Assembly: GCA_040386595.1 (NCBI GenBank)
Contig: JAZKFE010000003.1
Coordinates: 1-64,000, forward strand
Length of the DNA: 64,000 nucleotides
From: JAKFVC01 sp040386595
Lineage (GTDB): Bacteria > Planctomycetota > Planctomycetia > Planctomycetales > Planctomycetaceae
Reading direction: 5' to 3'
Shown here piece by piece: positions 1 to 8,067 of the stretch (the stretch's first letter is position 1; each line of letters starts with the position of its first letter). A model generated the notes under the pieces. It did no database searches and was not told where the DNA came from. It saw nothing but the letters and a program-made list of their open reading frames with translations. The position numbers and the translations under genes are program-made.

Positions 1-1
1 C

Positions 2-721
2 TTTATTTACGATCCTGAGCTGTGGGAACAAATCTCCGAGGATCAAATACCGTTCGTCCGCAAATTGGCAGAAAGCCCAGATCAAAACGTGAAGCAGACG
101 ATCTCATTGGCGCTCGTACAAAAGGAACGCAATGCTGCAGAGCAAACGAAATCGCCCCCTAAAATGGACCTCTCGTCACTGATCGAACAACTCTCTGCCT
201 CACCTCAACCGGACCTGAGTGTATTTAAGGCATTAGCCGAGCATGGTCAAGATGCCCAACCTGCAATTCCGGTACTCCAATCGCTCCTGGAGAACGACAA
301 CTTATGGACCCAAATGCAGGCTGCCCAGGTCCTGTACCTGATTCAGGGAGATCCCGGTCCGTTTCAGCGGAGGCTCGATAAGGCGTTGGCGTTTGGACCC
401 GGGCCTCTTGCGGAAATGCAGCACAAAGATCCTTTTTCGTTGTTCCCGGATGACTTTTACAATCCTTACCGGCACTCCATGTGGAAAGCGATTGAGGGCT
501 GCAAGCAGAAGGAAAATCCCTTCATCAAGTACCTGCTGAGCGAGACGTTGATGGCGGAACCATATGGGGGCGAAATATCAATCAAAGCACTGCAGGCGAT
601 CGGCACGCCCGAGGCCGTTGCGGAACTTGAAAAACTGGCCGAGTCGACCGACTGGGAATTGAAGTCAGCGGCGACCAAAGCGTTGAAACGGCTCCGATCC
701 ACGCCATCTGCGAGTAAGTAA
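2..721 (+). CDS. HEAT-repeat protein, 5' end outside the window
   Basis: The reading frame is already open at the first complete codon (position 2) and runs to TAA at 719-721, so 239 residues of the C-terminal part are visible. A TTG at position 65 could serve as a start, but the coding pattern continues upstream without a break, so the gene most likely begins before the window. The visible part contains paired amphipathic helices of HEAT type, for example around AIPVLQSLL / AAQVLYLI (about visible residues 88-115) and again near the end (ALQAIGTPEAVAEL / ATKALKRL). HEAT arrays are protein-interaction scaffolds and no catalytic motif is seen. The next gene starts 16 nt downstream on the same strand, which suggests co-transcription. 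The family call is good; the biological role is unknown. Confidence 0.75.
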   Translation, partial: FIYDPELWEQISEDQIPFVRKLAESPDQNVKQTISLALVQKERNAAEQTKSPPKMDLSSLIEQLSASPQPDLSVFKALAEHGQDAQPAIPVLQSLLENDNLWTQMQAAQVLYLIQGDPGPFQRRLDKALAFGPGPLAEMQHKDPFSLFPDDFYNPYRHSMWKAIEGCKQKENPFIKYLLSETLMAEPYGGEISIKALQAIGTPEAVAELEKLAESTDWELKSAATKALKRLRSTPSASK

Positions 722-737
722 CAGGGACAAACTTACC

Positions 738-2057
738 ATGACGACATTTCGTTCTTGGCTCATCCTGCTGTTGACGCTCATGCCCGGCAGCCTACTCGCC
801 CAGTTTGCCTTGAAGGATCAGGATCCGGCCGATCTGAACAAAGAACTTAGTCATTGGCACTTGGGGCCAGGCTCGTCGCAATCGAATTCTTATCGACCAA
901 TTAAAGGCTACGCCGATCGTCCAGATGGCGCAAACTTGAGTTCAGTACGCGTCGAGTGGCTTTCGTTAGCGCGCGATCCCCTCGGCGATCACTGCAAGAT
1001 TCGTGGTAAACTCACGATCCCTAACGGAACCGCTACTCAGCCTGTGAACTGGCTCCAAGGGATTCTGGTCTATCTGTCGTCGCAACCAGACGCAAAGCCC
1101 GATTGGTCTCAGGGGATCGCGGACGCGGACGTTGGCTTAGTTGCCATCACGATGCCCGACGGCACATTTGAAGCCACCGCTCACCTGCGTGAAATCGAGA
1201 GCCGGCGGGACCGCGAACAGACGTTTCAGTTCGGACTCGCACTGGCAAAGCATGACATATACGCCTTAGACCAGAGGGTCGAGTGGAATTCCAAACTTCC
1301 GCTAATTACTTCATCGGTATCGATGCTGAAGGTTCCGCCCGCACCGAAGCTCGCACCCGAGCTCGAACTGATTCACCGTGCCAATGGGTGGCCGACGGGC
1401 AAACCGACGGGGGTCGACTTGATTCGCGCCGTTAACGCACTGCAAAAGCTGGGAAAGCAGCGAGCGCTCGCCAAACTGGAAAAGTATGTCGAACTGCGGG
1501 GAAATGATCCTTCATTGGCAGACCGGGAAGTGACTTTCTGGATCATCCGCATGCTGTTTGAGCCAATTCAGTCCGGCGATCGAATCCCAGTTCCGGGAAT
1601 TGGTTGGTATCTGATAGGTCACAATGAACCTGATGCTCCTCTGTGGCCGTTGAATCCACTTGAGACTGTGGGTGATGTTCCATTCATGGTGGGCACGGAG
1701 TACTGCTTTGACGGAGAATATGAATCCCCGCAGCTCCATCTGCAGAAGATTCGATTCCCGTGCGTCGTGCGTGAAGAACTAATGCACCCGACAATAGACC
1801 CGCTGTCAGCAGCCGAACGAATTCTCACCAGCCCCAAATTCAAACGGCTTAAAGATCATGACCGTGAACAGGCAACGAAACTCATTCGGTTTCAAGCGCT
1901 TGCCATGTTACCAGGACTTGTCCAACCGATGGGGAAAGATCGTGACGACGACGATTTAAACAACGACGCCGAGTGGGCGGTACGCCTTGCAGAGGTGAAA
2001 GAACTGCACATCACTTGGGAAGTCGCCAGCGAACGATTCGTACAACAGAAGCGATAA
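738..2057 (+). CDS. Secreted protein of unknown function
   Basis: The 439-residue protein starts at ATG 738. The N-terminus (MTTFRSWLILLLTLMPGSLLAQ) has a basic residue, a leucine-rich core and an A-Q cleavage-like end, which reads as a Sec signal peptide, so the mature protein is probably periplasmic or surface-exposed. The rest is soluble and mixed alpha/beta, with no membrane segment and no enzyme motif that I recognise. A central stretch (about residues 215-260) looks helical and is followed by a Trp/Pro-rich segment near residues 280-320. The gene follows the HEAT-repeat gene by 16 nt, so the two are likely one operon. I do not recognise the family. Confidence 0.7.
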   Translation: MTTFRSWLILLLTLMPGSLLAQFALKDQDPADLNKELSHWHLGPGSSQSNSYRPIKGYADRPDGANLSSVRVEWLSLARDPLGDHCKIRGKLTIPNGTATQPVNWLQGILVYLSSQPDAKPDWSQGIADADVGLVAITMPDGTFEATAHLREIESRRDREQTFQFGLALAKHDIYALDQRVEWNSKLPLITSSVSMLKVPPAPKLAPELELIHRANGWPTGKPTGVDLIRAVNALQKLGKQRALAKLEKYVELRGNDPSLADREVTFWIIRMLFEPIQSGDRIPVPGIGWYLIGHNEPDAPLWPLNPLETVGDVPFMVGTEYCFDGEYESPQLHLQKIRFPCVVREELMHPTIDPLSAAERILTSPKFKRLKDHDREQATKLIRFQALAMLPGLVQPMGKDRDDDDLNNDAEWAVRLAEVKELHITWEVASERFVQQKR

Positions 2058-2259
2058 GAACCCTCACTCAAGCACAGGGAGGGCCGCTGCAAGCCAATTG
2101 GAAACCCGTACCCCATAATCCACGTCGTTGGCTGCAGCTAGCATGGAAATAAGTTCACAACGGTGACCGAGATAGCAATATGGCGGCAAAAAATTTGTAT
2201 CAGTGTCCAGCGGTAATGTGAGGGTGGATAGGATTCATATCTTCTTGAGCCGTTTATTT

Positions 2260-2287
2260 CTTCGGCCCCGCAGGCCGAAGATTTTTT
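2260..2287 (+). terminator. Rho-independent terminator-like hairpin
   Basis: Perfect 8-bp stem (CTTCGGCC at 2260-2267, GGCCGAAG at 2273-2280) with a 5-nt loop, followed directly by A and six T. It lies about 200 nt after the stop at 2057 and would end the transcript of the first two genes. The T-run is on the + strand only. Confidence 0.8.
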
Positions 2288-2641
2288 CACTTCAGGACCG
2301 AGAGATATTCCATCGAGCTTCTGTCAGCGTCATGGACCATACGGAGACATAGTGGTATAGGTGGTAATGCGGCTCACGGCACGAATCAGTTCGGTAGGGC
2401 TGCATTCGCAATTCAGCTTGGCTTACTAAATTGATTTCGGCTCTTATTTCAATTCATCAAAACACCGGTGAAGCGATGAGTGCTCACTTTGTGATGCTGA
2501 TCATTTGGGTTTCGATCTCGGCAACGTGACAGCCTGTCGTTCGGATGCGCGTCGTCAATCACGGGAAGTTACGTTGAACCTGTGGCACCAGCCGGGGATC
2601 GCAATGAAAAGATCTCCACCGGCGATTCAAGAAAGCGCGCG
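2288..2641. other. Intergenic region without a supported gene
   Basis: Together with 2058-2259 this is about 0.58 kb without a convincing gene. Apart from the hairpin at 2260-2287 I see no RNA gene, repeat or clear promoter. A GTG at 2582 could extend the next gene upstream, but the signal peptide argues for the ATG at 2642. Confidence 0.5.
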
Positions 2642-4084
2642 ATGCGGATCACTTTGATTGCGGGTTGTTTCGGAATCCTCTCCGGCCTGATGTTGCCATC
2701 CGCCTGGGCTGCGGAGTTCGAAGAACTGGATCCTGCTTATTACCACACGGGCGAATTGGCGGGATCGCTGCGTTCGGCGGATGCACCATTGATGTTTGAT
2801 GCTGATCCGCAACACCTTTGGAATCGCCTGTATGCGGCCGCGACAATCCGCCCCAGCTTGCTGCCTTCCAAACGAGACGGAAGCCCGATCGCACGGATCG
2901 AAGGTGGAGACCGAATCGAGTTTCTCGGTTGGGGTGGGACATCCCATTACGATGAGCCGGCAACTCTCACAAATCTCGAAAAACTCCTAGATCAATTTCT
3001 CGAAACGAATGGAGAAAAGCACACAACCGATCCGTTGAAGCGAGTCCTGCTGCAGCGAGACTTGTGGACATTGTTCGATTTCATGGTACAGCGTCATATT
3101 GATCGCAAAGGTGACGCCGAAACTCGTCAGAATCGCAACGAGGTCTGTCGCAAACTGGCCCGAGTGATCCAGGCATTGGCACTTCCGGCGGAAAACCTGG
3201 CGACGGTGCCGGACAATTATCGTCTGGCCATTATGTCAGGACATTTCGCTGCCACACACAACTTTGATCCACAGCAAAACTATCTGCCGCCGACAGTTCT
3301 GACGAATGCTGACGATTGGCAGGAACTCGATTTTTATCAGGCGACGCGGTCGGAGGACGTCGAGCGTCGCTATGTGTTCCTGCACATGCGAGCCTTCCAG
3401 GGACGTTCGTACTTTCGCGTATTTCTTCGATTTCCCAAGGGGCGGTCACAACTGGAAGCCTATCTGAAAGCGATCGACTCCGAGTGGATTGATTGGCGCA
3501 AATCGGCGCAGCACGGCAGTATCTCATTCAAACCGGGCACTCCGCCGTTGCCCGAGGGGACAGAGGTCGCGCTGATGCAGTTTCTGATCGCACTGGATCC
3601 CCAGTTGAAACTGGTGCCGACGTCGCTCTGCGAATCTGTTCGACTGTTGATCTTCAAGAATTCGACGGGAACAACGGACCCCACGACGAATCTCGGCAAC
3701 GGCGTGAATGCCGCCAAGTACACTCTCAAGCGGCGACTCGCGTTGTCCGAGGACGGGATGCGTCATGGCGGATTGCATCGTGAGCCGGACGATCTGCCTG
3801 TCTATCGCGTGCTGTTCGAAAACGAAAAAGCCAAAGATTGGGGCGGAAGAGGCCGTTACTTCCAATTGGCTGCCGATTGCCGTTCTTGCCATTCCGGCAC
3901 TGGTTCGGCCGGTATTCAGACGATCGGATCGATGGTCAACGCGGCCAGCATCGATTCCGGTGCAGCCTTGGGAGTGTCTCACACTCTTCCCGTAGGAGCA
4001 CCTAGCCCACATCCGGCACGAACCGTCAAATGGAAGACTTCGGAAGAGACTTACCGGAGATTGCTGGAGTACGTGGGTCAGTGA
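2642..4084 (+). CDS. Secreted protein with one c-type heme motif (CRSCH)
   Basis: I chose ATG 2642 (480 aa) because it places a clean Sec signal peptide at the N-terminus (MRITLIAGCFGILSGLMLPS, ending AWAA). The frame is open further upstream to a GTG at 2582, which would add 20 charged residues before the signal peptide. A single C-x-x-C-H heme-attachment motif, CRSCH, lies at residues 413-417 near the C-terminus, so covalent heme binding in the periplasm is likely. The preceding 400 residues do not look like an ordinary cytochrome c fold and hold no enzyme motif that I recognise. Heme binding is read from the motif; the function of the large N-terminal part is unknown. The downstream sulfatase is separated by about 290 nt and need not be related. 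Confidence 0.7.
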   Translation: MRITLIAGCFGILSGLMLPSAWAAEFEELDPAYYHTGELAGSLRSADAPLMFDADPQHLWNRLYAAATIRPSLLPSKRDGSPIARIEGGDRIEFLGWGGTSHYDEPATLTNLEKLLDQFLETNGEKHTTDPLKRVLLQRDLWTLFDFMVQRHIDRKGDAETRQNRNEVCRKLARVIQALALPAENLATVPDNYRLAIMSGHFAATHNFDPQQNYLPPTVLTNADDWQELDFYQATRSEDVERRYVFLHMRAFQGRSYFRVFLRFPKGRSQLEAYLKAIDSEWIDWRKSAQHGSISFKPGTPPLPEGTEVALMQFLIALDPQLKLVPTSLCESVRLLIFKNSTGTTDPTTNLGNGVNAAKYTLKRRLALSEDGMRHGGLHREPDDLPVYRVLFENEKAKDWGGRGRYFQLAADCRSCHSGTGSAGIQTIGSMVNAASIDSGAALGVSHTLPVGAPSPHPARTVKWKTSEETYRRLLEYVGQ

Positions 4085-4176
4085 GAGCTTACACTCCCCC
4101 CAACCTTATATGGCTGGCTTACCGGTAACGCCCAAGGCACCCGACGGCGAGCATTCACAGCGGTCACATTGACTGA

Positions 4177-4368
4177 CCGTCCTACTTCCCACAGCGTCCG
4201 AAGTGCGGCGCACTCCACCGCGAACTTTTCGATCTCCAGGCCAATCCTGCGGAAAAGTCCCACCTCCTTGGGCAGCATCGTGCAGTGGCGAACCAACTCC
4301 CAGCCAAGCTCCACGACTGGCAGGAATTTATCTTATATCGCCTCGCTGGTTCGAACTACAGAATGTGA
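4177..4368 (+). pseudogene. C-terminal remnant of a sulfatase
   Basis: In the frame that ends at TGA 4366-4368 the translation reads RELFDLQANPAEKSHLL, then a helix and HDWQEF. This matches the usual sulfatase tail pattern ELyDL..DP.E..NLa......L...L..W. The frame is closed upstream by a TGA at 4174-4176, there is no start codon, and the catalytic part is absent. It lies in a different frame from, and immediately before, the intact sulfatase, so it looks like the leftover end of a neighbouring or duplicated sulfatase gene. The call rests on pattern recognition in about 45 residues. Confidence 0.5.
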
Positions 4369-4375
4369 CTCTTGT

Positions 4376-5887
4376 ATGAGAATGAGAATCCTCCTCACGT
4401 TACTGAATTCTGTCGCGCTGCTTTGTGGCAACGGTTCCGTCACTTCGGCTGCGGAGCGGCCGAACATCCTGCTGATTTTGCCCGATCAGATGCGAGCCAG
4501 TGCGATGGGGTGCGACGGCAACCAAGACGTCAAGACCCCGAACATCGACCGGTTGGCGTCCGAGGGAGTGCGATTCCCGCGGACGTACGCTAACGTGCCG
4601 GTCTGTTGTCCGGCGCGGGCGATCCTGATGACGGGCACCTACCCACACGTCAACGGCATGATCGCCAATGATCTGCGGTTGCGAGCGGAGCAGGTGACCA
4701 TCGCCGAGATTCTGGCACAAGCCGGATATCGCACGGGGTTTATCGGCAAATGGCATTTGGACGGCGGACCGCGTGATCCAGGTTTCGTCCCTCCAGGACC
4801 ACGCCGGCAAGGATTCGAGTTCTGGGCGGCCTACGAATGCCATCACAAACACTTCGAGCCCACCTATTTTCGCGACACGCCAACAGCCATCACCGCGCAC
4901 AAGTTTGAACCAGAAGCATCATGCGATTTCGCCGTTGAGTTCCTGAAATCTCAGCCGACGGGCAAGCCGTTCTTCCTCACCGTACAGATGGGGCCGCCGC
5001 ACGATCCCTACGGTGCGCCGGAAGAGTACATGCAGCAATACTTCCCGGAACGCATTACGCCGCCGAAGAACTGGCAACCGGGAAGTGAAGCTCGCGCCGC
5101 GCCGCCAAGTGGAAAGAAGGGTGTCGGCGCGGCGTTTAATCGATTCGTGCCGCCCGGAGGACTGGAAGAAATTGCCGCCTACTACGCGGCGATCACTGCG
5201 GTTGACGATCAAGTCGGCCGCCTGATGCAGACTCTAAGCGAGTCAGGTCTCGACGAGAACACCATCGTGCTGTTTACCTCGGATCACGGTGACATGCTCG
5301 GTTCGCACGGCATGCGACGCAAACGCAAGCCGCACGACGAATCAGCTCGCGTGCCCGGAATCGTTCGGTGGCCGGCTCGAATTCCCCAAGGCCGCGTCGT
5401 GGAGACACTCTTTAGTCATGTGGACATGGCTCCGACACTGCTGGCGCTGGCCGGAATTCAAGTGCCCATGAACATGCAAGGGAGCGACCTGTCGCGCGTT
5501 ACGCGGGGCGAGACCACTGCGGGTCCCGACGCCGTGCTGCTGCAAATCTTCGTTCCGTTCAATCCCGATCAGATCGCCAAGCCCTGGCGAGGAATCGTCA
5601 CCAGCCAACACACATACGCTCGGTTCGAGCAAGAGCCTTGGGTGCTGCTCGACCGCAAGCATGATCCGGCCGAGATGCAAAACCTGGTCGCCAATCCCGC
5701 ACACACCGACTTGCAGCGCGAACTCGACCAACGACTCGCCGTACTAATGAAGCGTCATGGCGACAGTTGGCGATTCAACTCAACCGAGTTGGTGGAAGAA
5801 GGGGGCCGACTCTATCGGCACGAGACCTTTTACACACTGGACGAATACCGTTCCTGGGCCAAAGCGAATCCTGAAAAAGCCAAATAA
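4376..5887 (+). CDS. Secreted S1-type sulfatase
   Basis: A formylglycine-dependent sulfatase that hydrolyses a sulfate ester; the natural substrate cannot be told from sequence. The start at ATG 4376 (503 aa; ATG 4382 is also possible) gives a signal peptide (RILLTLLNSVALLCG, ending SAA). The frame is open further upstream, but that stretch overlaps the sulfatase-tail remnant and lacks a signal peptide. Family hallmarks are visible: ERPNILLILPDQM at the N-terminus of the mature chain, the C-x-P-x-R signature as VCCPARAILMTG with the Cys to be modified at residue 77, GKWHL near residue 125, a PHDPYGAPEEY segment, and the metal/active-site block FTSDHGDMLGSHG. Length is normal for the family. 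No formylglycine-generating enzyme is encoded nearby, so maturation must use one encoded elsewhere. Sulfatases of this kind are abundant in planctomycetes. Confidence 0.92.
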   Translation: MRMRILLTLLNSVALLCGNGSVTSAAERPNILLILPDQMRASAMGCDGNQDVKTPNIDRLASEGVRFPRTYANVPVCCPARAILMTGTYPHVNGMIANDLRLRAEQVTIAEILAQAGYRTGFIGKWHLDGGPRDPGFVPPGPRRQGFEFWAAYECHHKHFEPTYFRDTPTAITAHKFEPEASCDFAVEFLKSQPTGKPFFLTVQMGPPHDPYGAPEEYMQQYFPERITPPKNWQPGSEARAAPPSGKKGVGAAFNRFVPPGGLEEIAAYYAAITAVDDQVGRLMQTLSESGLDENTIVLFTSDHGDMLGSHGMRRKRKPHDESARVPGIVRWPARIPQGRVVETLFSHVDMAPTLLALAGIQVPMNMQGSDLSRVTRGETTAGPDAVLLQIFVPFNPDQIAKPWRGIVTSQHTYARFEQEPWVLLDRKHDPAEMQNLVANPAHTDLQRELDQRLAVLMKRHGDSWRFNSTELVEEGGRLYRHETFYTLDEYRSWAKANPEKAK

Positions 5888-5916
5888 GTGTTAAAAGATG
5901 AAGTCCATTTGGACTA

Positions 5917-5933
5917 AGAGCGTGTCTTAAAAG
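5917..5933 (+). repeat. Left terminal inverted repeat of the IS5 element
   Basis: Sequence AGAGCGTGTCTTAAAAG, an exact reverse complement of 6864-6880. The match can be extended by a few bases if one base is looped out. Confidence 0.85.
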
Positions 5934-6033
5934 GTGACTATTGACCGTAACGCGCTAGAATTCTTGAAGGGGCAGGAGTTGTGACAAGTTTGGAACCTGT
6001 CGCTCATGGAGCAATCGATTCAAGGATTCGAAA

Positions 6034-6852
6034 ATGAAACCCTATTTGACCAAAGCGGATATCGTCCAACGCTATCCGACAGACTTGACTGACGAGCAAT
6101 GGGCACGATTGGAGCCGTGTCTGCCTGCGGCGAAACCGGGAGGCAGACCGCGTAAGATCGATCTTCGGCAAGTGCTTGATAGCATCTTGTATCTGGAGCG
6201 GGCGGGTTGTGCGTAGCGTATGCTGCCGCACAATTTTCCCGCCTGGCAAACGGTTTACACGTATTCTCGGAATTGGAAACGAACGGGGGTGCGGACTCAA
6301 CTCCACGATACTTTTCACAGCGCGCTGAGAATGTTGTCGGGACGCGACGAAGAACTTTCCGCAGCCATTCTGGATAGTCAGTCGGTCAAAACTGCGGGGA
6401 ATGCTGAAGACAAAGGCGATGATGCGGGAAAGAAAGTCGTGGGCCGCAAGCGGCACATTCTGGTTGACACATTGGGACTGATTATCGGAATTGTCGTGCA
6501 TTCGGCGGGAATCCAAGACTACGACGGAGCCCAACAGGTCTTGGAGCAAGTTCGTGGGAAACGACCACGACTGAAATTGATTTGGGCCGATTCGATCTAC
6601 CGGCATGTGGTCGAGTGGACTCAGAAACACTGTGGATGGGTCTTGGAGATTGTCAGTCGAGCCGCAAAGACAGTGGGATTTAAAGTGTTGCCGCGGCGTT
6701 GGGTTGTGGAACGAACATTCGGATGACTCGGCCGGTACCGGCGACATAGTAAAGACTACGAAACGCTGACTGACAGTAGTGAGGCTCATATCAGAATCGC
6801 CCTCACACACTTGATGCTGCAACGTATCACTCGCAACCAGCTCAGTTGGTAA
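6034..6852 (+). pseudogene. IS5-family DDE transposase broken by TAG and TGA
   Basis: One frame from ATG 6034 to TAA 6850-6852 encodes a recognisable IS5-family DDE transposase of normal length (272 codons plus stop). It is interrupted by TAG at 6214-6216 and by TGA at 6724-6726. Both stops fall where the family has tryptophan: before RMLPHNFPAWQTVYTY (the usual context is GC.WRMLPH) and after VERTFG (usual ERTFGWL). Each therefore looks like a single G-to-A change in TGG. The catalytic acidic residues are still recognisable (D in LDSQSVK, D in WADSIYR, E in VERTFG). As written the enzyme cannot be made full length, so the copy is probably dead unless a transposase is supplied in trans. Confidence 0.85.
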
Positions 6853-6863
6853 ACGACAACTCA

Positions 6864-6880
6864 CTTTTAAGACACGCTCT
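6864..6880 (-). repeat. Right terminal inverted repeat of the IS5 element
   Basis: Exact 17-bp reverse complement of 5917-5933, ending immediately before the TA duplication at 6881-6882. Confidence 0.85.
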
Positions 6881-6883
6881 TAG

Positions 6884-7093
6884 TCAGTTGTAACCACTTC
6901 TTTTGAGCCACTCTAGCTCCATCTTCAACCGGCCAATCTGTGCATACAGTTCCTCGGTGGAAGCTTCCTCGGCTCTGCTTTGTGAGGCAGCCCCATCTCC
7001 TGAAACAAACTCGAGGAATTCTCTAGCAGTTGTTACTTCCACTGATGAATCTGACTCGAATGGACACCATAGCGACTCGACAGAGTGAGCCAC
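6884..7093 (-). pseudogene. Remnant of IS3-family orfA (C-terminal end)
   Basis: The minus-strand frame ends with STEELYAQIGRLKMELEWLK, the strongly conserved leucine-zipper-like C-terminus of IS3-family OrfA, and stops at 6884-6886. The preceding REFLEFVSGDGA still resembles the REFLE...LF.. stretch of these proteins; further upstream the similarity fades. No helix-turn-helix part and no orfB are present, so this is a fragment. The IS5 element inserted 2-3 bases beyond its stop codon, and only 27 bp separate the other IS5 end from the sulfatase gene. Confidence 0.65.
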
Positions 7094-8067
7094 CGTCTCC
7101 TACTCACGTGCGGCCGCCCTCATTACTCATCCGGCCATTGTGGCTTTGGCTCCGTGCATGACGCCGTCATGTCGCAAACCGGACAGGATGACGTCGTGCA
7201 AATGATGGTACACCCTTGAAGGTGACTGAATATGCAAATCTTTCGCCATCATGTTCACTCAAACTGGAGTCCTGAAACCCGTTCTACTCGGAAACGTCCT
7301 CAAAACCATAGCCAAAATATTTAATGATTGTTTGGCGGTGCAAGTTCTTTAATTAGCTATAAACCCGGCAACGTAACAGAGGGGCAATCAAGTACGCATT
7401 CATTTACAACGTTAGTGTCGTTAATTCATGTTCAAGATGCCGTCATAATATGACGAGAAATCGCACTGCTTGCGGCAGTATTCTTTAGACTAGGATACAA
7501 AACATCCATCGCCCTTCGCCAACTTGGTTGGGCGGCCCAAATGCAGCTCCCGCCCGGAAAATAACAACTGCTACCGCATTGACAATCACTATAGCCCCCG
7601 CTACCGTCATCAATATATCTCGTTAACAGCCTGCGTGACTATCGTGTATCATACCCAGCTAGCTGCAGGGCCGTTACCGACTTCGCGGAATATGGATATC
7701 ACTGCCTGCCCAGACGCCCATCACGACTCTGCGTAACGCCGCTTTAGTTGCAATAGAGCTGCAATTCGTCGCACAGCAACACCTCACCAGGTAGTACCTA
7801 ATTTCGCACGAGCGAGGGGCAAATCGAGTCCACATGCATCCTTCAGCGTGAACGAAACAACACATTTTCGTTAAGTTGCCATTCGACGCAACGACGTGAA
7901 ACGTGGTTCGCAAGCTGCAATTTCGACAGCGAATACCGACGAGATTCCGTCGAAATCAAATTTCTGAGATATTGCGACCGCGAGTGTTGCAAAATTAGTA
8001 ACATCGGAATAGATTGCCAGTGAATAAAACCTCTCTGAACTCTCGTCAAGAGTAAGGATCACTCGCA
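7094..8067. other. Intergenic region upstream of giant 1
   Basis: About 970 bp, locally AT-rich (notably 7310-7460), with no ORF that looks coding on either strand. It contains a small palindrome, CATGACG-C-CGTCATG at 7157-7171, that could be an operator but has no supporting context. A Shine-Dalgarno-like AAGGA at 8054-8058 lies 9 nt before the ATG of giant 1. The promoter must lie in this stretch, but no convincing -35/-10 pair was identified. Confidence 0.5.

Larger units (their letters stand above)
5917..6880 (+). mobile_element. IS5-family insertion sequence (IS427-like), defective
   Basis: The 964-bp element is bounded by perfect 17-bp inverted repeats (AGAGCGTGTCTTAAAAG at 5917-5933 and its complement at 6864-6880). 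It is flanked by TA on both sides (5915-5916 and 6881-6882). Joining the flanks restores GACTAGTC, so the element appears to have entered a CTAG target and duplicated TA. The single transposase frame is broken by two nonsense codons. The right end abuts an IS3-family orfA remnant. Confidence 0.85.

Noticed and set aside
4169..4375. N-terminal extension of the sulfatase to a TTG at 4169
   Set aside because: The extension is not protein-like, would bury the signal peptide, and overlaps the sulfatase-tail remnant in another frame.
6214..6726. Alternative genetic code or recoding to explain stops at Trp codons in the transposase
   Set aside because: TGA-as-Trp codes exist, but one of the two stops is TAG, and neighbouring genes use TAA and TGA as true stops. 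Simple mutation is the easier explanation.
7674..8049. Overlapping minus-strand ORFs of 65-79 codons upstream of giant 1
   Set aside because: They overlap in several frames within AT-rich spacer DNA, lack ribosome binding sites and have no recognisable product.
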